From Nocardia tengchongensis (GTDB lineage: Bacteria > Actinomycetota > Actinomycetes > Mycobacteriales > Mycobacteriaceae): 64,000 bases of DNA. The translations under genes were made by a program, and so were the position numbers. Position 1 is the first letter of the stretch; every line of letters starts with the position of its first letter. The stretch is from the NCBI RefSeq assembly GCF_018362975.1, contig NZ_CP074371.1:992001-1056000 (forward strand). The letters run 5' to 3'. Of the stretch, positions 47,393-57,315 are shown in pieces. A model generated the notes under the pieces. It worked only from the letters and a program-made list of their open reading frames with translations. It was not told the DNA's origin and searched no databases.

Positions 47393-47603
47393 GCAGCTCC
47401 TTCTCGGCGGCCAGCAGTTCCGCCTCGTCGGCCGCGGCGAGTTCGATCGGGTCCGATGCCGGGCCGCATCCCAGCCGCACGGCTTCGCGGCGGGCGGCGC
47501 GGGAGATCCACGCCGACGGCGACATGCCCGCGCGGGCGGCGGCATCCTGGGCGTATGACCAGGCGGCCTCGTCCAGCGACAGGGTCACTTTCCGGGTTGC
47601 CAT
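47379..47603 (-). CDS. Ribbon-helix-helix antitoxin
   Basis: 74 residues starting MATRKVTLSLDEAAWSYAQD, a typical ribbon-helix-helix beta strand and first helix, then AARAGMSPSAWISRAARREA. The C-terminal tail (ELAAADEAELLAAEKELRAQ) is acidic and helical, as expected for toxin neutralisation. The ATG 47603 start was chosen because upstream sequence is not protein-like. First gene of the toxin-antitoxin pair and probably its autorepressor. Confidence 0.75.
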   Translation of the reverse strand: MATRKVTLSLDEAAWSYAQDAAARAGMSPSAWISRAARREAVRLGCGPASDPIELAAADEAELLAAEKELRAQG

Positions 47604-47701
47604 ACCTTTTATCGTACCGCCGGAGCTGCCATTTCCACCCTGTTGGCGACACGTCAACAACTGTAGGGTGAGCTCCACAATCGGCGCCTGGGGAGTGACA
47701 G

Positions 47702-48478
47702 ATGACCACGTTGAACCATCACCGCACCGGCAGCGGCGACCCGCTCGTCCTGGTGCACGGCGTCGGCAGCCGCTGGGAGGTGTGGGAGCCGATCATCGGC
47801 GCCCTGGCCGAATCCTTCGACGTGATCGCCGTGGACCTGCCCGGCTTCGGCGGCAGCGCGCCGCTGCCCACCACCACGGTCACCACCCTCGCCGACGCCC
47901 TCGCCGACTTCCTCGCCGCCGAACGCCTCGAGCAGCCGCACCTGGCAGGCAATTCCATGGGCGGCGGCATCGTCCTGGAACTGGCCGCGCGCGGCCTGGC
48001 CCGGTCGGCCACCGCCTTCTCCCCCATCGGGTACTGGGACACGCCCGGCCGGATCTGGTGCCAGCAGGCGCTGGGCCGGGCCAAACAACTGCTCACCGCA
48101 CTACGTCCGACCCTGCCCACCGTGCTCGGCACCACCGCCGGCCGGTCCGCCCTCGGCCTGGTGTTCGGCAAGCCGTGGCTGCTCGACACCCGGATGGCCA
48201 TGGACACCGCGGACGGCCTGCTCGACGCGACGGGTTTCGACGCCGCGCTGGCCTCGTTCACCGACTTCCGGCTGCCCGACCCGAGCGCGCTGGCCGATGT
48301 CCCGGTCACGATCGCGTGGGGCAACCGTGACATTCTGCTCACGTACGCCACCCAGGCCCGCCGCGCCCGCACGCTGCTGCCCGGTGCGCGGCACCTCACC
48401 CTGCACGGCAGCGGCCACACGCCCTTCTCCGACGATCCGGCCGGCTGCGCCCGCCTGCTCCTGGACCGACTCGGATAA
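47702..48478 (+). CDS. Alpha/beta hydrolase
   Basis: 258 residues. Oxyanion region VLVHGVGSRWEVWEPII, nucleophile elbow LAGNSMGGGIVLELAA (Ser), acid in ITIAWGNRDILLT-type segment and His in HGSGHTPFSDDPAG. Substrate unknown. The stop is 3 bp before the start of the crotonase gene, so the two are cotranscribed and may share a substrate class such as CoA or ester metabolites. Confidence 0.87.
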   Translation: MTTLNHHRTGSGDPLVLVHGVGSRWEVWEPIIGALAESFDVIAVDLPGFGGSAPLPTTTVTTLADALADFLAAERLEQPHLAGNSMGGGIVLELAARGLARSATAFSPIGYWDTPGRIWCQQALGRAKQLLTALRPTLPTVLGTTAGRSALGLVFGKPWLLDTRMAMDTADGLLDATGFDAALASFTDFRLPDPSALADVPVTIAWGNRDILLTYATQARRARTLLPGARHLTLHGSGHTPFSDDPAGCARLLLDRLG

Positions 48479-48481
48479 GGA

Positions 48482-49246
48482 ATGACCGTGAGCCACAACG
48501 TTTCCCTCACCATCGACGGCGATCGGGCGCACGTGGCCCTGGACCGGACGGACAAGCACAACGGCCTGACCATCGACATGCTGAACGAGCTGGTGCGGGT
48601 GGCGGGCGTGATCGGCAAGCGCTCCGACGTCCGCACGGTCATCCTGTCCGGCAACGGGCCGAGTTTCAGCTCCGGCCTGGACGTCGCCAAGGCGATGGGC
48701 AATCCGCTGGACGTGGTGCGCAACTTCGTCCCGCTGCCGTGGCGCGGCACCAACACCTTCCAGGAGGCGTGCTGGGCGTGGCGGCGGCTGCCGCAGCCGG
48801 TGATCGCCGTGGTCCACGGCCGGTGCTACGGCGGCGGACTGCAGCTCGCGCTGGCCGCCGATTTCCGGTTCGTCACACCGGATTCGGAGTTCTCGGTGAT
48901 GGAGGCCAAGCACGGGCTGATCCCGGACATGACCGGCGCGGCCACCCTGTCCCGGTTGATCGGCATCGATCAGGCGCTGCTGCTGACCATGACCGCCGAC
49001 CCGGTGGACGCCGCCTACGCCGAGCGGATCGGACTCGTCACCGCGGTGTCCGCGGACCCGCGCGCCGCCGCCGAGCAGCTGGCCGACCGGATCACCGCCC
49101 GCTCACCGCACGCGGTGGCGGCCGCCAAGAAGCTCTTCGACCGCACTTGGCAAACATCGGCGCGGCGAACTCTTTCAATTGAACGCGCGACGCAACTGCC
49201 TCTTATCGTTCGACAGGTCCTCGGGCGTGATAGGAATGCCAAGTAA
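48482..49246 (+). CDS. Enoyl-CoA hydratase/isomerase (crotonase) family protein
   Basis: 254 residues. Crotonase motifs: VALDRTDKHNGLTIDMLNEL, the oxyanion segment GNGPSFSSGLDVAKAMG, VHGRCYGGGLQLALAADFRF and VMEAKHGLIPDMTGAATLSR. The second catalytic Glu of classical hydratases is not clear, so it may be an isomerase or other family member. Coupled to the upstream alpha/beta hydrolase gene. The last 40 bp and the downstream region are more A+T-rich than the neighbourhood. Confidence 0.88.
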   Translation: MTVSHNVSLTIDGDRAHVALDRTDKHNGLTIDMLNELVRVAGVIGKRSDVRTVILSGNGPSFSSGLDVAKAMGNPLDVVRNFVPLPWRGTNTFQEACWAWRRLPQPVIAVVHGRCYGGGLQLALAADFRFVTPDSEFSVMEAKHGLIPDMTGAATLSRLIGIDQALLLTMTADPVDAAYAERIGLVTAVSADPRAAAEQLADRITARSPHAVAAAKKLFDRTWQTSARRTLSIERATQLPLIVRQVLGRDRNAK

Positions 49247-49403
49247 GCCAATTTTCGGCAAACACACTGGCGTGCAAACTCGGACGACCCGGTATCACTG
49301 TTAGCATTTTCACACTTTGCCAACGAGTCGAACGCATTGTGCGGCCTGTCACATACCGTTTGGTCCGCGCATTATTCGGCGAGACCCGGAGGACGCAACG
49401 CAA

Positions 49404-50510
49404 TTGACCAAGACCGCCCCGCTGCTGCTGTCCGCTGTGGCCGGTGCCACGGCCTTGTTCCTGGCGATGACATCACCGGCCGCAGCCAACCCCAACGCCA
49501 TCAACCCGATCCCGGTGCTCAACGGCACCAATGGTCTGCCACAGCTACCGGGCCGTACCAAGGCGGTCTTCCAGGTCACCGGTATGGCGAGCCCCAACAA
49601 CACCCAGGCCTACAACGTGCTCGGCACCGACCTGGGCATCATGTGGGACAACGGCAACGGTGAGATGCTCACCGCGTTCGGTGACACCGCCGGACTGGGC
49701 CTGCCGAACCTGCTGGTCGGCAGCACCTGGGCGTGGCGCTCCAACATCCTGGTGCGCTCGCACACCCAGGACCCGACCAACGGCATCTACTTCGACTCGG
49801 TGGTGCGCGACATCTTCGGGCAGGCCCGGGACCTGATCCCCAGCCCCAAGATTCCGTTCATCGAGATCAGCCGCATCCCGACCGCCGCCATCTCGGTCGG
49901 CGGCACCCAGATCATGAGCCTGATGTCGGTGAAGAGCTGGGACGACGTCGGTCAGTGGACCACCAACTACTCCAGCCTCGCCGTCTCCAACGACAACGGT
50001 GAGAACTGGGCCGAACTGCCGGCCACCCGCCGCCCCGACGACGGCGGCAACTCCAATTTCCAGATGAACGCCTTCGTCAAGCGCGGCGGCTTCCTCTACG
50101 ACTTCGGCACCGACTCCGGGCGCAATCACCCGGCCTACGTGGCCCGCGTCCCCGAGGGAGCGGCGACCGATGTGGGCGCCTACGAGTACTGGGACGGCGG
50201 CCGGTGGCAGAAGGACGTCAATGCCGCCCAGCCCGTCGTCGGTGGCGGCGTCTCCGAGATGTCGGTGCAGTGGAACGACTACCTGGGCCAATACATCATG
50301 CTCACCACCGACCCGTGGAACTCGGTGGTCATGTACACCTCGCCCAGCCCGGAAGGCCCGTGGAGCCCGCCGTCGGTGCTCATCGACACCCGCGAACTCC
50401 CGACGGCCTACGCGCCCTACATCTTCCCGTACCAGACCGGGCGTGACCTGTACTTCCTCACGACGGTGCACAGCCAGTACAACGTGCTGCTCATGCACAC
50501 CACGCTCTGA
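49404..50510 (+). CDS. Secreted DUF4185 protein
   Basis: 368 residues from TTG 49404 behind GGAGGACGCAACGCAA. Signal peptide LTKTAPLLLSAVAGATALFL ending near AAA-NPN. The body is a DUF4185 beta-propeller-like domain (DLGIMWDNGNGEMLTAFGDT; TWAWRSNILVRSHTQDPTNG; MSLMSVKSWDDVGQWTTNYS; SPEGPWSPPSVLIDTRELPT), a fold related to glycosidase propellers and described for a mycobacterial arabinogalactan/lipoarabinomannan-active family. An envelope polysaccharide role is therefore plausible. Followed by a terminator. Confidence 0.82.
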   Translation: MTKTAPLLLSAVAGATALFLAMTSPAAANPNAINPIPVLNGTNGLPQLPGRTKAVFQVTGMASPNNTQAYNVLGTDLGIMWDNGNGEMLTAFGDTAGLGLPNLLVGSTWAWRSNILVRSHTQDPTNGIYFDSVVRDIFGQARDLIPSPKIPFIEISRIPTAAISVGGTQIMSLMSVKSWDDVGQWTTNYSSLAVSNDNGENWAELPATRRPDDGGNSNFQMNAFVKRGGFLYDFGTDSGRNHPAYVARVPEGAATDVGAYEYWDGGRWQKDVNAAQPVVGGGVSEMSVQWNDYLGQYIMLTTDPWNSVVMYTSPSPEGPWSPPSVLIDTRELPTAYAPYIFPYQTGRDLYFLTTVHSQYNVLLMHTTL

Positions 50511-50529
50511 GAGCGAGCTCGAGACAGCC

Positions 50530-50556
50530 GGCCGCGAACGCACAGCGTTCGCGGCC
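50530..50556 (+). terminator. Terminator after the DUF4185 gene
   Basis: GGCCGCGAACGC and GCGTTCGCGGCC form a perfect 12-bp stem with an ACA loop, 20 bp after the stop codon. Confidence 0.8.
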
Positions 50557-50590
50557 GACTTCGTCTGCGCCGACTTCTAGACTCGTCCCC

Positions 50591-51319
50591 ATGGACGCCG
50601 CCGCATGGGACGAGCACTACGCCGCCACCGAACTGGTGTGGGGCGCGCCGCCCAACGACACCGTGGTCGAGCAGGTCTTCGGGCTGGAACGCCGGGTGCC
50701 GGTCGGCGGGTTCGGGATCGGCGAGGCGCGGCCGGAGCTGCCGCGGGTGCTGGACCTGGGCTGCGGGGAGGGCCGCAACACGCTGTGGCTGGCCACCCAC
50801 GGCTGGCAGGTGGACGCGGTCGACTTCTCCCAGACCGGCATCGACAAGGGCCGCACCGTCGCCGCACGGCTGTCCCGCTCGGTGCGCGGCCGTATCCGCT
50901 GGGTCCACGCCGACGTCACCGCCCTGGACCGCGCGGGCATCACCGGCCCGTACGAACTGATCCTGGTCGCCTTCCTGCACCTGCCCGCCGCGGAACGCCG
51001 CGCGCTGCTGCTGCGCGCCACCGAGATGCTCTCCCCCGAGGGCACCCTGCTGGTCATCGGCAACGACACCCTCAATCTGGTCGAAGGCTATGGCGGCGAA
51101 CAGGATCCGGCCCTGACCTTCACCCCCGCCGACATCCTCGCCGATCTGGCCCCCGCCGAACCGAACATCCGCGTCCGCATCGCCGACCGGGTGCACCGCC
51201 CCACCGAGGACCGCGACGCCATCGATGCCCTGGTGGTCGCCACCCGGCCGCCGCTCGACGCCCCGGAGGAACCGCTCGCCCTCGAGGTTCCCCAGCCCCC
51301 GGCGCTGGATCACTACTGA
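50591..51319 (+). CDS. Class I SAM-dependent methyltransferase
   Basis: 242 residues. Motif I is RVLDLGCGEGRNTLWLATHG, followed by VDAVDFSQTGIDKGR, IRWVHADVTALDRAG and ELILVAFLHLPAAERRALLL. The N-terminus MDAAAWDEHYAATELVWGAP resembles TehB/thiopurine-methyltransferase-like enzymes of small oxyanions or thiols, but the acceptor cannot be named. Its 3' end overlaps the convergent hydrolase gene by 7 bp. Confidence 0.88.
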   Translation: MDAAAWDEHYAATELVWGAPPNDTVVEQVFGLERRVPVGGFGIGEARPELPRVLDLGCGEGRNTLWLATHGWQVDAVDFSQTGIDKGRTVAARLSRSVRGRIRWVHADVTALDRAGITGPYELILVAFLHLPAAERRALLLRATEMLSPEGTLLVIGNDTLNLVEGYGGEQDPALTFTPADILADLAPAEPNIRVRIADRVHRPTEDRDAIDALVVATRPPLDAPEEPLALEVPQPPALDHY

Positions 51320-51918
51320 GCGGACCAGCGCTCCAGCCACGGCTCGAGCGTCGCGACGATCTCCTCGAAGCCCGCGCGATACGAATGCGCATGTCCCGCA
51401 ATGACATGCACCTCGGTCGCGTCGGCGGCGTCCGGAATGCCGAAGGGATCGCGCGCGCCGTTGACCACGACGACCTCGATATCGCCGGGCGCGAGCAGTT
51501 CGTCGCGGCGTGACTTCTCCGGCTTACCCGGCGGATGCAGGGGGAACGAGAGCGCGACCACGCCGCGGGCCCCGACCTCGCGGGCGGTCCGGCACGCCAC
51601 GCGCGCACCATTGCTGCGCCCGCCCTGGATCACGGGGACGCCGCGCACCTTCTTCCGCAGGGCCGCAATGATTTCCAGCCAGGCCGCGTCCTGTACGTCG
51701 GCCTTGCCGGGGGCGCGGCGGCCCGCGACGCGGTACGGCTGGGTCACCAATGCCACCGCGCCGCCCATCGCGACGGCCGAATCCCGTACGGCCAGCAAAT
51801 CTTTCGCATCGACCCCGCCGCCGGAGCCGTGGGTGAGCACCAGCAGGAATCCGGGCTTGCTCCGGCCCCGCCGGTCGATCTCCACCTCCGCCGGTCCGGC
51901 ACTCGTCTCGATCCGCAT
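51313..51918 (-). CDS. KANL3/Tex30-like alpha/beta hydrolase
   Basis: 201 residues from ATG 51918 (MRIETSAGPAEVEIDRRG). Features: LLVLTHGSGGGVDAKDLLAV, nucleophile elbow VIQGGRSNGARVACRTAREV, and the His in HVIAGHAHSYRAGFEEIVAT; a DPFGIPDAADATE segment supplies the acid. Dienelactone hydrolase-like fold, substrate unknown. The upstream in-frame extension was rejected because it crosses promoter-like sequence. Confidence 0.83.
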   Translation of the reverse strand: MRIETSAGPAEVEIDRRGRSKPGFLLVLTHGSGGGVDAKDLLAVRDSAVAMGGAVALVTQPYRVAGRRAPGKADVQDAAWLEIIAALRKKVRGVPVIQGGRSNGARVACRTAREVGARGVVALSFPLHPPGKPEKSRRDELLAPGDIEVVVVNGARDPFGIPDAADATEVHVIAGHAHSYRAGFEEIVATLEPWLERWSAQ

Positions 51919-52072
51919 GCACGCACCGTAATCACGGTCGCGGGCCGGTTCGGCGCGGCACACCGGAAGGTGTGCGCGGGGGTTGCCCATCCGGCCGACA
52001 ACCCGCGTGCTTTCGGTCACATTCGGCCTCGATCGGGTTGGCGGGCCCCCTACCGGTCGGTAACATGACGCA

Positions 52073-52094
52073 TAAGTTACCCGCTAGTAGCGCT
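52073..52094. promoter_or_regulatory. EtfD-like operator half-palindrome upstream of fadE5
   Basis: TAAGTTACCcGCtaGTAgC matches 15 of 22 positions of the perfect palindrome before etfD (31100-31121). A further small palindrome TACCG-GT-CGGTA lies at 52051-52062. Both are within 135 bp of the fadE5 start. Confidence 0.5.
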
Positions 52095-52182
52095 GCTTTA
52101 CGGTGTCTACCCGGTGGAGACCTTACGGGCGGGAACGGCACACACCGAACCGCACCCATCTCAATGGAGAGTGAGTACGACC

Positions 52183-54009
52183 ATGGGTCACTACAAGAGC
52201 AACGTTCGCGATCTCGAGTTCAACCTCTTCGAGTTCCTGGGCATTCAGCAGCTGCTCGACGCGGGCGCCTACGGCGACCTCGACGCCGACACCGTCAAGG
52301 AAATGCTGAGCGAGGTCCGTCGCCTGGCCGAGGGCCCGCTGGCCGAGTCCTTCGCCGATGCCGACCGCAACCCGCCGGTGTTCAACCCCGACACCCACAC
52401 GGTCACCCTCCCCGAATCCTTCAAGAAGTCCTACCGCGCCCTCGAGGACGGCGGCTGGTCCAAGGTTCCGGTCCGCGAGGAGCTCGGCGGCCTCGGCGCC
52501 CCGTCCGTCGTCGGCTGGGCCCTGGGCGAGATGGTGCTCGGCGCCAACCCGGCCGCTCAGATGTACGCCGCCGGTGCGGGTTTCGCGCAGGTCTTCTACA
52601 ACAACGGCACCGATGAGCAGAAGAAGTGGGCTCAGAAGATCGCCGACCGCAACTGGGGCGCCACCATGGTGCTGACCGAGCCCGACGCGGGCTCCGACGT
52701 CGGCGCCGGCCGCACCAAGGCGGTCCAGCAGGAAGACGGCACCTGGCACATCGAGGGCGTCAAGCGCTTCATCACCTCGGGCGACTCCGACGACCTGTTC
52801 GAGAACATCATGCACCTGGTGCTGGCCCGCCCCGAGGGCGCCGGCCCGGGCACCAAGGGTCTGTCGCTGTTCTACGTGCCCAAGTTCCACTTCGACTTCG
52901 ACACCGACACCCTCGGTGAGCGCAACGGCGTGTTCGTCACCAACGTCGAGCACAAGATGGGCATCAAGGTCTCGGCCACCTGTGAGGTCACCTTCGGCGG
53001 CCACGGCGTACCCGCCAAGGGCTGGCTGGTCGGCGAGGTCCACAACGGCATCGCGCAGATGTTCGACGTCATCGAGAACGCTCGAATGATGGTGGGCACC
53101 AAGGCCATCGCCACCCTGTCGACCGGTTACCTGAACGCGCTGGACTACGCCAAGACCCGCGTGCAGGGCGCCGACCTGACCCAGATGACCGACAAGGCCG
53201 CCCCGCGCGTCACCATCACCCACCACCCGGACGTGCGTCGTTCGCTGGCCATGCAGAAGGCGTACGCCGAGGGCCTGCGCGCCGTGTACCTGTACACCGC
53301 CGCGCACCAGAACGCCGATGTCGCCGAGCTGGTCTCGGGCGCCGACAAGGACACCGCGTTCCGCGTCAACGACCTGCTGCTGCCGATCGTCAAGGGTGTC
53401 GGCTCCGAGCGCGCCTACCAGTACCTGACCGACTCGCTGCAGACCTTCGGTGGCTCCGGCTTCCTGCAGGACTACCCGATCGAGCAGTACATCCGCGACG
53501 CCAAGATCGACTCGCTGTACGAGGGCACCACCGCCATCCAGGCGCAGGACTTCTTCTTCCGCAAGATCGCCCGCGACCGCGGTGTGGCGCTGGCCCACGT
53601 GGCCGGCCAGATCCAGAAGTTCATCGAGCGCGAGGGTGGCAACGGCCGCCTGAAGGCCGAGCGCAAGCTGCTCGCCACCGCCCTCGAGGACGTGCAGGGC
53701 ATGGCCGCCACCCTGACCGGGCACCTGATGGGCGCCCAGCAGGACCCGAAGGAGCTCTACAAGGTCGGCCTGGGTTCGGTCCGCTTCCTGCTGGCCGTCG
53801 GCGACCTGATCATCGGCTGGCTGCTGCTGGCCCAGGCCGAGGTCGCCATCAACGCCCTCGACAACGGTTCGAACGAGCCCTTCTACCAGGGCAAGATCGC
53901 CACCGCGCAGTTCTTCGCCCGCAACGTGCTCCCGGAGCTGACCTCGGTCCGCACCGTCCTGTCCAACCTGGACAACGACATCATGGAGCTCGACGAAGCT
54001 GCCTTCTGA
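52183..54009 (+). CDS. fadE5: Acyl-CoA dehydrogenase FadE5
   Basis: 608 residues, very similar to M. tuberculosis FadE5 (Rv0244c) by memory: [60 protein letters not shown] (FAD and substrate loop), [20 protein letters not shown] and [20 protein letters not shown] with the catalytic-Glu region [11 protein letters not shown]. First step of fatty acid beta-oxidation; electrons go to ETF and then EtfD. ATG 52183 was chosen to match the family start; an in-frame GTG at 52171 is possible. Codon use is highly biased (C/G third positions, few rare codons), a sign of strong expression. Confidence 0.93.
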   Translation: MGHYKSNVRDLEFNLFEFLGIQQLLDAGAYGDLDADTVKEMLSEVRRLAEGPLAESFADADRNPPVFNPDTHTVTLPESFKKSYRALEDGGWSKVPVREELGGLGAPSVVGWALGEMVLGANPAAQMYAAGAGFAQVFYNNGTDEQKKWAQKIADRNWGATMVLTEPDAGSDVGAGRTKAVQQEDGTWHIEGVKRFITSGDSDDLFENIMHLVLARPEGAGPGTKGLSLFYVPKFHFDFDTDTLGERNGVFVTNVEHKMGIKVSATCEVTFGGHGVPAKGWLVGEVHNGIAQMFDVIENARMMVGTKAIATLSTGYLNALDYAKTRVQGADLTQMTDKAAPRVTITHHPDVRRSLAMQKAYAEGLRAVYLYTAAHQNADVAELVSGADKDTAFRVNDLLLPIVKGVGSERAYQYLTDSLQTFGGSGFLQDYPIEQYIRDAKIDSLYEGTTAIQAQDFFFRKIARDRGVALAHVAGQIQKFIEREGGNGRLKAERKLLATALEDVQGMAATLTGHLMGAQQDPKELYKVGLGSVRFLLAVGDLIIGWLLLAQAEVAINALDNGSNEPFYQGKIATAQFFARNVLPELTSVRTVLSNLDNDIMELDEAAF

Positions 54010-54023
54010 TAGCTGAATGACCG

Positions 54024-54054
54024 AAGGGGCCCGGGTGATTCACCCGGGCCCCTT
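54024..54054 (+). terminator. Rho-independent terminator after fadE5
   Basis: AAGGGGCCCGGGTG and CACCCGGGCCCCTT, a 14-bp perfect stem with ATT loop and short T tract; also 14 bp before the end of the convergent VanW gene. Confidence 0.88.
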
Positions 54055-54067
54055 TGCTATGCCGGAA

Positions 54068-55770
54068 TCACTGGCACCGCACGACCGGGATCGGGTCGTA
54101 TTTCACGGTGCGGGTGTTGCGCGAGATCTCCTTGCCCGACTTGGCATCACGGATGACGCGGGTGTCGGAGGTGGTGAAGCCGGTGCCGCCGCTGGACGGG
54201 ACGCAGTCCTTGCCCGCGGGGAGCGTGATCGTCTGGGGGTCGGTGTATTTGGAGCGGTCCCCGGTGATCGATTCGACCTCGACGGTCTTGGTGCTCCACA
54301 TCCGGACCGTGACGTTCGAGTTGTCGGCCGAGGCGTCGACGATCACGCCGTAGGGCGTGTTGTTGCGGAACTTCAGGTCGATCGCCCCGTCGAAGACCGT
54401 GGCCTCGCGGGCGGCCGGGTAGCGGGAGATGTAGTAGCTGTGCTCGGTGTGCCCCGCGTCCTCCAGGCCCGCGAAGTAGGCGGCGTTGTAGAGGGTGGTC
54501 GCGAACTGGGAGATGCCGCCGCCGACGGCGTTGGCCGGGCGGCCGTTGTTGATGATGCCGGATTCGACATAGCCCTCGGCGAGGCCGCGGGTGCCGGTGA
54601 AGCCGTTGAGCGAGAACGTCTCTCCGGGCCGCACCAGCGCGCCGTTCACCTTGCGGGCGACCACGCCGATGTTCACCCCGGACGGTCCGCTGAAGCCGCC
54701 GGTGGTGAAGGACCCGACCACCTCGGTGATGCCCAGCTTGCCCGCGTCCTCGGTGCTCAGCTTGGGCTGAACCTCTTTGTAGACCACCGGCTCGACCCGC
54801 ATACCGGGCGAAGTCAGCACGGCGGGAAGACCTTCCAGGGTCTTGTCCCAGTCGACCAGCAGTCCGGCGATGGCGGGCCGCACGCTCGGGCGGGTTCCGG
54901 TCAGGTCGAAGCTCGCGTCCTGCGGCTTGGTCTCGGTGGCCTGCAACTGCGGGGCGAGCACCGCGATCAGGACGTCGTGGTTGATCGAAAGGGCCAGTCC
55001 GCCTTGGCCGTCCGGATGAAAGGAGAGGGCGCTCGCGATCTGCTCCGGCTCCACGGTGGCGTCGCCGCCCTGACCGCTGAAGGTGATCGGGGCGCGCACC
55101 GCCGGTTCCGCGACCAGTTGCAGGGTGCGGTCGACGCTGTCGGCGCTCACCTTCGCAGGGGTCTGCACCATAGGCAGTTCCAGTGTCGAACCGCCGGACC
55201 AGTTTTCGGTGAGGACGGTGCGGGCGGCCGCGGCATCGAGCGTGAGTCCGGGCACCGGGCGAACGGCGACGGGCTGCGCGCCCTCGAAGGCGATGCCGCC
55301 CTCGACCGGCCGCCGATCATTGGCGCGCAGGGCTTCCAGTTGCCGGTCCATGGCCGGGTGTCGACGGTGGCGGCGGGCTCCACGTGCCGGGTGGTGAAGA
55401 ACGACGCCAGCCGGGTGAACGGATTGACCGGTTGACCGCCCACCCGCTCCCAGGTGCCGTCCCAATCCACACCGATACCGGCTGTGCGTGGCGTCACACT
55501 CGCGGTCGTGTCGCCGGTGCGGACCGTGAGCGGCTGCGCCGCCCGCCGATCGAGCACGGGCTCCAACCGCGCCCGCGCGGCAGCCCGATCCTGACCGCCT
55601 ACATCGATGCCGGCAACCTGTGTCCCGCGCGGCAGTTGCCCGGACGTCAGTGACAGATCAACCAGATATCCCACACCCGAGGCGGCTACCAGCACACCCG
55701 CGGCGATCCCGGCTCGACGACCCGTCTTCGAGGTCAGAAATTGACGTACGCGTGCGATACCACCGGTCAC
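54068..55770 (-). pseudogene. VanW-family peptidoglycan-binding-like protein, split by one apparent base deletion
   Basis: The N-terminal part has a membrane anchor (AGIAAGVLVAASGVGYLVDL) and a first YoaR-like domain (GTQVAGIDVGGQDRAAARAR). Near 55350-55357 a base is missing (TVDTRP then MDRQLEALRANDRRPV). The second part carries a second repeat domain and the VanW domain: NGFTGTRGLAEGYVESGIIN, GGGISQFATTLYNAAYFAGL and EHSYYISRYPAAREATVF. The restored protein has about 567 residues. VanW proteins occur in vancomycin-resistance clusters and commonly in actinobacterial genomes; probably a cell-wall protein of unknown activity. Confidence 0.8.
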
Positions 55771-55980
55771 GAACTATCTCCCCAGCTCTCAGCAAACCTG
55801 CCGCAACGATACCGGGAAGGCGCTGCCACCGGGCTGGGGACGCAAAGAGCTCCGTGCGGTTGCCGGGTCGGGGGTCTGGCAACAGCACGGAGCCACCCCG
55901 TCTATCGACACCGGTTCCAGGGCGTTACACACCTGTTCCACGAACCCGAAAATTTATCCCGGAGAGCTATCGTCATAGGT
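55771..55980. other. Gene-free stretch upstream of the VanW gene
   Basis: No gene, RNA or strong hairpin recognised; it should hold the VanW promoter. The adjoining 55981-56122 segment is a repeat copy described separately. Confidence 0.5.
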
Positions 55981-56122
55981 GCGAAAGCGACACCTGATCT
56001 CGTGAGATGCGGGTAACTCACCGGGTACGCCCAGAATCGGTTCGGCTCTCAGCCGCCGGCACGGGTTGCCCGCAGTGAACGGCTCCCAGCCGCCCGCTGA
56101 AGGCGCGGAGAGGCGGTACAGG
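55981..56122 (+). repeat. Upstream repeat, copy 1 (before 6PGDH)
   Basis: About 140 bp that align, with small gaps, to 57157-57302. Shared blocks are AATCGGTTCGGC, GCCGCCGGCAC, GCCGCCCGC and GAGGCGG.ACAG. Both copies end within 15 bp of a start codon and include its ribosome binding site. Confidence 0.65.
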
Positions 56123-56123
56123 C

Positions 56124-57151
56124 ATGCAGCTAGGGATGATCGGGCTGGGTCGGATGGGCGCGAACATCGTGCGCCGGATCGTGCGCGACGGGCACACCGC
56201 CGTCGGCTACGAACGCCGTACCGAGCACATCGACCAGCTTGCCGCCGAACTCGGCGACAACTTCCAGGGCAGCACCGAACTCCCCAAATTCGTGGCCATG
56301 CTCGACACCCCCCGGATCGTGTGGGTGATGATTCCCGCAGGGGCCACCGGCGCGGTCATCGACAGCGTGGCCGACCTGCTGGAACCCGGCGACATCATCA
56401 TCGACGGCGGCAACAGCCGCTACCACGAGGACATCGCACGCGCGGAGGCACTGCGGCCCAAGGGGATTCACTACGTGGACATCGGCACCTCGGGCGGCGT
56501 GTTCGGCCTGAACCGGGGCTTCTGCCTGATGATCGGCGGAGAACCGGGGCCGGTCGCGCACCTGGATCCGCTGCTCAAGTCCATCGCGCCCGGGGTCGAC
56601 GCCGCGCCGCGCACCCCCGGGCGCACCGGCGCACCCTCCGAAGCCGAGCAGGGCTACCTGCACTGCGGCCCCGCCGCGCCGGGCACTTCGTGAAGATGGT
56701 GCACAACGGGATCGAATACGGCGCGATGGCCGCCTACGCCGAGGGCCTCAACATCCTGCACCGGGCGAATATCGGCACTGAGCAGGACGGCGAGCATTCC
56801 GCCGAGGTGACCCCGCTCGAACACCCCGAGTACTACCGCTACGACATCGACATCCCCGAGGTGACCGAGGTGTGGCGGCGCGGCTCGGTGGTCGCGTCGT
56901 GGCTGCTCGACCTGACCGCCGCCGAGCTGTTCGCCGACCCGAATCTCGATTCCTTCGGCGGCCGCGTCTCCGACTCGGGTGAGGGCCGCTGGACCGTGGA
57001 CGCCGCCATCGACGAGGGCGTGCCCGCGCCGGTGCTGTCCGCGGCCCTGTTCCAGCGCTTCGCCTCGCGCGGCGAGTCCCTCTATGCGGACAAGACGCTC
57101 TCGGCCATGCGGCAGGCCTTCGGCGGGCATCACGAATTGCCGAAGCAGTAG
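56124..57151 (+). pseudogene. gnd: 6-phosphogluconate dehydrogenase (decarboxylating), split by one apparent base deletion
   Basis: Oxidative pentose phosphate pathway enzyme converting 6-phosphogluconate to ribulose-5-phosphate. The N-terminal Rossmann part is [20 protein letters not shown], with [18 protein letters not shown] and [20 protein letters not shown]. The frame is lost near 56675 (CGPAAPGTS for [20 protein letters not shown]) and resumes through [40 protein letters not shown] and QRFASRG to the end. The restored protein has about 342 residues, matching the short GndA/YqeC-type enzymes. The missing base lies in a CCGCCGCGCC run. Confidence 0.82.
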
Positions 57152-57156
57152 CGGGA

Positions 57157-57302
57157 TACGAAAGGCGACAACCGATTTCGCGAGTTTCGCGGTAGCTCAT
57201 CGGTTACGTCCGGAATCGGTTCGGCACCCGGCCGCCGGCACCGGCGCGAATCCGGCACCCGGCTCGCGGCCGCCCGCCAAATATTCGGGGAGGCGGAACA
57301 GC
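57157..57302 (+). repeat. Upstream repeat, copy 2 (before lpqI)
   Basis: Partner of 55981-56122. It directly follows the 6PGDH stop and ends 13 bp before the lpqI start, including the GGGGAGG ribosome binding region. Confidence 0.65.
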
Positions 57303-57315
57303 TACCGTCGAAGAC

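Noticed and set aside
7474..57151. Programmed frameshifting as an explanation for the split genes
   Set aside because: The breaks fall in unrelated families that are not known for recoding and lack slippery sequences with downstream stimulators, apart from plain G/C runs.
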